DNA from: Anniella stebbinsi
Lineage: Eukaryota > Chordata > Lepidosauria > Squamata > Anniellidae
Length of the DNA stretch: 64,000 nt
Assembly: GCA_029215795.1 (NCBI GenBank)
Contig: JARDYH010000001.1
Location: forward strand, 404,835,154 to 404,899,153
Reading direction: 5' to 3'
Program-made: the position numbers and the translations under genes
The notes under the pieces: model-generated
What the model was told of the DNA's origin: nothing
Seen by the model: the letters and a program-made list of their open reading frames with translations, nothing else
The model's database searches: none
In this document: positions 59,890-64,000 of the stretch, piece after piece
Position numbering within the stretch: position 1 is the stretch's first letter
How the letters are laid out: every line of letters begins with the position of its first letter

Positions 59890-62800
59890 CTGGAGAAAGA
59901 AAGAAGAGGCAGGTTTATCAAGTAGCAACGTGCAGGAGGGGGCGTTCACAAAAGCCTCTTGAGGATTCTCCTAGAGCGGTCTGAGCGAGGGCTCGTCTAA
60001 GCCAACACACCGTTTCCCTCTCCCGCTGCTGCTCCCACCAACTGCTCCTGGAAGGCATCCCTGCCTCAGAATCTCAGAACTCCCTCTCACCATCACGGCT
60101 AAGCACCACTGGAAGACCGATCTTCCATGAACGTGTCCAAGTAAACTATGACAGGCAGAAGAAGCCTGATTTTGAGACTGGGACTTCTGCCTCTTTGTCC
60201 CGCTATTTGCCACCTCTGCCCAATGAACACAAGGCTAGTTTTGAGTGATGCAAGAATAATTCAGTCTCTTGCCACTAGATGGTGCTGCTAGCTTAGAAGA
60301 TTGTGTAAATTTCTCTACACAATCAAAGGCTCCTTTCACAGAACAAGGAGCCCTCAGGATTCTTACCCCCCCCCCCCAATTATGTTTGTCTGTCTGTCTG
60401 TCTTGTCAGTGTGCATCACATTCAAAACATGCAACCCCCAAACCCACCTGCTTATCGTTCAGGAGGTTTCACCGTAGGACCTGCTGTTTGCATTCAGCAG
60501 CCTTCCCCAACTTGGCACCCTCCAGATATGTGGGACTGCAACTTCCATCATTTCAGGCCATGCTGTCTGGAAATGATGGGAATTGCAGTCCAACACATCT
60601 GGAGGGCACCACGTTGTAAAAGCCAGCACAGAGCCAAGCTTCAAGTCTCCGTTTTCAGCTTATGTGAACAGTAGTATCCTGTGCATGCTCCAAGCAATCA
60701 TCCCTCATTTCTTCTTCACTGCTGCAAATGACTTATACAGTATCTCCTTCATCTAAACAAGGGAACATGACGGACATTGCTAGCAGAGTGGTGGAGCACC
60801 TGCTTTATCACAAGGTGTAGCGATGGCCACCAATTTGGATGGCTTTAAAAGGGGATTAGACAAATTAATGGAGGATAAGGCTATCAGATAAGGCTACTAG
60901 ACCTCATGGCTATAGGCTGCCTCCCACACAGAGGCAGTACGCCGAGGTATACCACCTGCTGGAGAACCTGGGTTGGAGGGTGCTATTGCACCCATCACCT
61001 CCTTGGGGTTGTCCTCTGGGCAGCTCATTGGCTACTGTGTGAACATAATGCTGGATTAGATGGCCCCTTGGTCTGATCCAGCCTGACTCTAATGTTCTTA
61101 TGCTTTGCACACAGAAGGAACCAAGCTCAATCCTTGGTATCTTCTGGTAGAGCTGAAAAGACTCCCATCTGAGACCCTAGGTTGCCACTACCAGGCTGAA
61201 TAGACAGTACTGAGCAAGATGGGCCATTGGTTTGGACTTGGTGCTGAAACAGAGTTCAATATTTTAATGGTTGTAAATCACCCAGAGCGCTTCAGATTTT
61301 GGGCGGTATAGAGAAAAAAATTACTACTACTACTACTAATAATAATAATAGTAGTAACTAAAGCATTCCTTAACCAAAGCTGTGGACACCTTTAGAACTT
61401 TAATGTCATCTTTGTATATCCATACAAGCTCATTTTCATTAGATCTGAGGAGCTGGTTCAGTCTGCACCTCACAACCACCCACTGTGTAGGCCTGGTTTA
61501 TGCAAGGCAAAGGCCACGGGTCGAGTCTCTGCTCCTGTAAGCATCCATGCACACCCAGCTACACTTGTCAGCAGCTGGTAGATGCAGCTTAAACCTTGCG
61601 GAGTGTGATTAGAATTCTTGCACAGACAAACCATCACCCCCCTCACCCACATCCTGTGTAAATCAGATCCAATTGTCCCCTTTCAGCCCTCTACTTCCTG
61701 TTTTTGTATGTAAGAGTTCAGCACCACACTGTACAGGACAATCCCTCACATGATTAGCCTGGGCACATAGTTTGTGAGGGCCTCTTCTTCCCAGCTACTG
61801 TCTTCCCCCTCCTTCATTTTTTAAGAAGTAAAGCTCATTGTGCTCAAACAGGTCGACATTATACACCTGATTTTTATGCTCTCGGGCCTTGACGCCTGGG
61901 ACTGGGGTGTCCAAAGGACCGAGCTCTTTCGATATACAGCTCCAGGCAGCTACCAAAACAGAGCCTTTTCTGCGATGGCACCAAACAGTGGATGTACCTC
62001 CCGGCACACTCATGTTTGCCAGGCACTCTCACGACTGACTTTTAGAACAGGAGTGGGCAGGTCAATCTGCAGATGTCTCAGACTTCATCACCCAGAAACC
62101 CCTCCCAGCACGGCTAATGGCCAGGAATGTGGAGAACTGACATCCAAAACGCCTGGAGACCTGCTTTCTGCCTACCCATTTTAAATGCCAGGAGAAATTC
62201 ACCCTGGTTCTCTCATAGGATTTTACTGTCATTTAGCTGCCCATAGTTTCATTTCCCCCTCTTAAATTAGTACCAGTTCTTCTCAGCTGCTTGTATTTTA
62301 TTCTTGTTTCTAGCTGCTTCTTTTAGGTTATGAGTTTTATAGACTCATTAGCCACCTTGAGGCTTTGGCAATAAGATGAGACATGCATTCAGAAAATAAA
62401 GTGAACAAATAATCATCTGTCCTATGGCTACACACAGCTCACCTTTGATGCTGGACACCTGCTGGCCTTGGGTCCTGCTGAAAAGCGTCATCTCATTAGT
62501 GATTGATTCCAGCATCTTGACAAAGTTGGGAAGGAAGAGAATGACGTGGACATCGTGATTGGAAAGATGCCGGCCACAACTGATTCCCTGGGCCCCCTTC
62601 ACATGGGGGCCACACAGCAAGGCAACCGTGGGTCGCTGGTGAATGTTTTTAGGATTCAACCTGAAAGTTAAGATGCATGAAGAAGGCTCTTAAGCACCAC
62701 AAGCCATTTTCTGCAGCAGCATTAAGCATAAAAATTGGCCTCCTTAGAAGGAAGAAGCACTTTCAAATGATACATGTAAGCCAGATGTACAAGGCAAGAC

Positions 62801-63892
62801 ATAAAGGACTGAACTTAGATTCACAGGGGGATGGATTCAGCGACAAGCTTGTGGAAAGCAACTTTCCCATTCTCCCTCTCCAGCAGATCTTCATGAAGCC
62901 AGGGGATCCTGTTGAGTGCAATGGGGCTTATTTCCAACTATGTGGGCATAGGATTGCAGTGCTAGAAGGGTATGTACTAGCACAAAGCAGGCACATAACT
63001 GAAAAATCCAGTGCTGTTTAAGAAACTAGATTTTTGGCTGTGTGGTGGTTTTTTTTTTAATGTCTGAATAACTTTGTTAACTTGCTGATCTAAAGAGACA
63101 GAGAAACCAACACCTAAATTTCATGACATCTTAGCTCCACTGATTCTATACAGATCTCCCTATGAAACTCCCGCTTCCTCTCTTGCTTTGCAATCAAGCC
63201 AGCCTACCTCACCGAGTCAAGCTGCTCCGAGACATCCTGGTGTGCAGGAACACAAACAACTATTTCCCAGTGGAATAAGGCTGGCTGTGTGTAAGAATTA
63301 GTATAGGGGACAAGAAGCAGGCCACTCCCAGACAAAGCTCTGGCATCTTTCCTGCTCATCTCAGAGCCAATGGGCCATCAGAGAGGGAATAACAGGGCTG
63401 GGAGGATGCCAGGCAATCCTGTTCAAACCCCAGAGCCTTCCACTCACTCATCAGCCCCCAAGACCCAGGAGGCCCAAGCATGCCACAAGAAGGCACTTGA
63501 CTCCAAACGTGCCTGCAGGTGGCTTAAGAGCAAACCAATGACACCCTGGGACACCATTTTCAGTGCCTGGCTGGCAGGTAATTAGGACAGGCTCAAAAGC
63601 CAAGGGCCAAATTGCAAGACACTAGAATGTCTTCACAGCTGCACTGGTTTGCAAGGCCTGTCATTTGGCAGAAGCCGATTGACGCAGGAGACGTGGCAGC
63701 GCAAACCGGGCTGGCTACTTCCCAGAGAAGGTCTTTACCTGTTGGGCCCTCCGAGCAAACTCAGGGCCATCTGGCTGGCACACACCCCCGTCACTTCCAG
63801 CCTCCGCTCAAGCGTCAGGCCATGCTTCTCAGCCGCCGAGAGCAGCTTCTTGTGTAGCTCGTAAGAGACACTTGGAACAACTAGCCCAGAGT
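59555..63892 (-). CDS. EDC3: EDC3, enhancer of mRNA decapping 3 (C-terminal part; gene runs off the right edge)
   Basis: Three exons, 63739-63892, 62453-62660 and 59555-59889, splice in phase into about the last 230 residues of EDC3. They cover most of the YjeF-N (Rossmann-like) domain: SGLVVPSVSYELHKKLLSAA, LNPKNIHQRPTVALLCGPHV, HDVHVILFLPNFVKMLESIT, and the end YLCDIGIPQKVFQEVGINYH followed by SPFGCKFVIPLHST-stop. These agree with the mammalian protein almost residue for residue. EDC3 is a cytoplasmic P-body scaffold that binds DCP2 and DDX6 and activates decapping; the YjeF-N domain dimerises and lacks the active-site chemistry of NAXE. The LSm and FDF parts lie outside the window. Tail-to-tail with CLK3, as in mammals. 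Confidence 0.96.
60495..60612. repeat. 'GACTGCAACTTCCATCATTT' palindromic element
   Basis: CCTTCCCCAACTTGGCACCC, TCCAGATATGTGGGACTGCA facing GATGGGAATTGCAGTCCAAC-ACATCTGGAGGGCACC. Same family as 5177-5240. Confidence 0.75.
60785..61245 (+). mobile_element. Sauria-type SINE interrupted by a 'TCAGACC' repeat
   Basis: GTGGTGGAGCACCTGCTTTA (tRNA-derived head) resumes after the insertion as TGCTTTGCACACAGAAGGAA-CC, then TGAGACCCTAGGTTGCCACT and GACAGTACTGAGCAAGATGG. TGCTTT at both junctions is a likely short target duplication. Confidence 0.65.
60816..61101 (-). mobile_element. 'CTGGATCAGACC' repeat nested in the SINE
   Basis: Reads as reverse of the family: AGATGGCCCCTTGGTCTGATC-CAGCC and GGCTATAGGCTGCCTCCCAC; ends CTAATGTTCTTATG. 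Inserted in the SINE tRNA head. Confidence 0.65.
62453..62660 (-). CDS. EDC3: EDC3 penultimate exon
   Basis: Acceptor TTAACTTTCAG, donor AAAG|GTGAGC. Encodes LNPKNIHQRPTVALLCGPHV, KGAQGISCGRHLSNHDVHVI and FSRTQGQQVSSIK. Confidence 0.96.
62661..63738. other. EDC3 intron
   Basis: No exon or clear repeat apart from a poly-T run near 63048-63058; unassigned sequence. Confidence 0.5.
63739..63892 (-). CDS. EDC3: EDC3 exon encoding start of YjeF-N domain
   Basis: Acceptor TGCATTTCAG, donor CAACAG|GTAAAG. Encodes SGLVVPSVSYELHKKLLSAA, EKHGLTLERRLEVTGVCASQ-MALSLLGGPN. The rest of the gene lies past 64000. Confidence 0.95.
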
Positions 63893-64000
63893 CTGAAATG
63901 CAGAAGGAAATGAGGGAGCAATTTTAGAAGGCCTCTGGCAAAAGGAACATAGCTGCTCAGCTCACTCAAACAGCTCCGATGTCTCCGAATAAGAATGTGA

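Larger units (their letters stand above)
59890..62452. other. EDC3 intron, repeat-rich
   Basis: Contains a palindromic element (60495-60612), a SINE split by another repeat (60785-61245), a LINE-type GGGCGGTATAGAG tail near 61300, and a degenerate CAGGAGTGGGC...CCTGGAGACC block near 62045-62160. No further exon. Confidence 0.5.

Overview
The window is nuclear DNA from a squamate reptile, most likely a lizard. The evidence is the intron-rich genes plus dense squamate-type repeats: Sauria-type tRNA SINEs, CORE-SINEs with a TTTATT tail, L2/CR1-like LINE 3' ends, short palindromic DNA elements, and the common 'CTGGATCAGACC' repeat. No species can be named from the sequence alone.

Layout. (1) 294-11090 (+): a five-exon synaptotagmin-like gene of about 513 codons with two C2 domains that have lost most Ca2+ ligands. 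(2) 13063-about 33500 (-): a multi-exon coiled-coil protein gene, tail-to-tail with the first. Nearly all its internal exons are phase 0 with lengths divisible by three. I do not recognise the orthologue, and its 5' end is unresolved. (3) 35440-36370: a CpG island with GC boxes, a CRE-like site and an ETS site. It holds the likely non-coding first exon of the next gene. (4) 43007-56917 (+): complete coding exons of CLK3, a LAMMER dual-specificity kinase of 492 residues that phosphorylates SR splicing factors. (5) 59555-63892 (-): the last three coding exons of EDC3, an mRNA decapping enhancer. Its 5' part lies beyond the right edge. CLK3 and EDC3 are tail-to-tail neighbours, as they are in mammals.

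The standout structure is a 2847-bp fold-back element at 7663-10509 inside the last intron of the synaptotagmin-like gene. It has 12-bp terminal inverted repeats (TAGGG-type), a perfect 8-bp target-site duplication GTTTTTGC, (GATCC)n arrays near both ends, and two arms of about 1.34 kb built from degenerate ~146/161-bp tandem units. Its arms are almost identical. The 8-bp duplication and TAGGG ends suggest a non-autonomous hAT-superfamily element. Transcribed through, it would make a very long intronic RNA hairpin. A second notable case is a 320-bp palindromic element with a 9-bp duplication. It sits 17 nt upstream of a coiled-coil-gene exon, so the element must supply part of that exon's 3' splice-site context.

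The four genes are not an operon and share no evident pathway, although CLK3 (splicing control) and EDC3 (mRNA decay) both act in RNA metabolism. All exon borders come from splice consensus and reading phase by eye.
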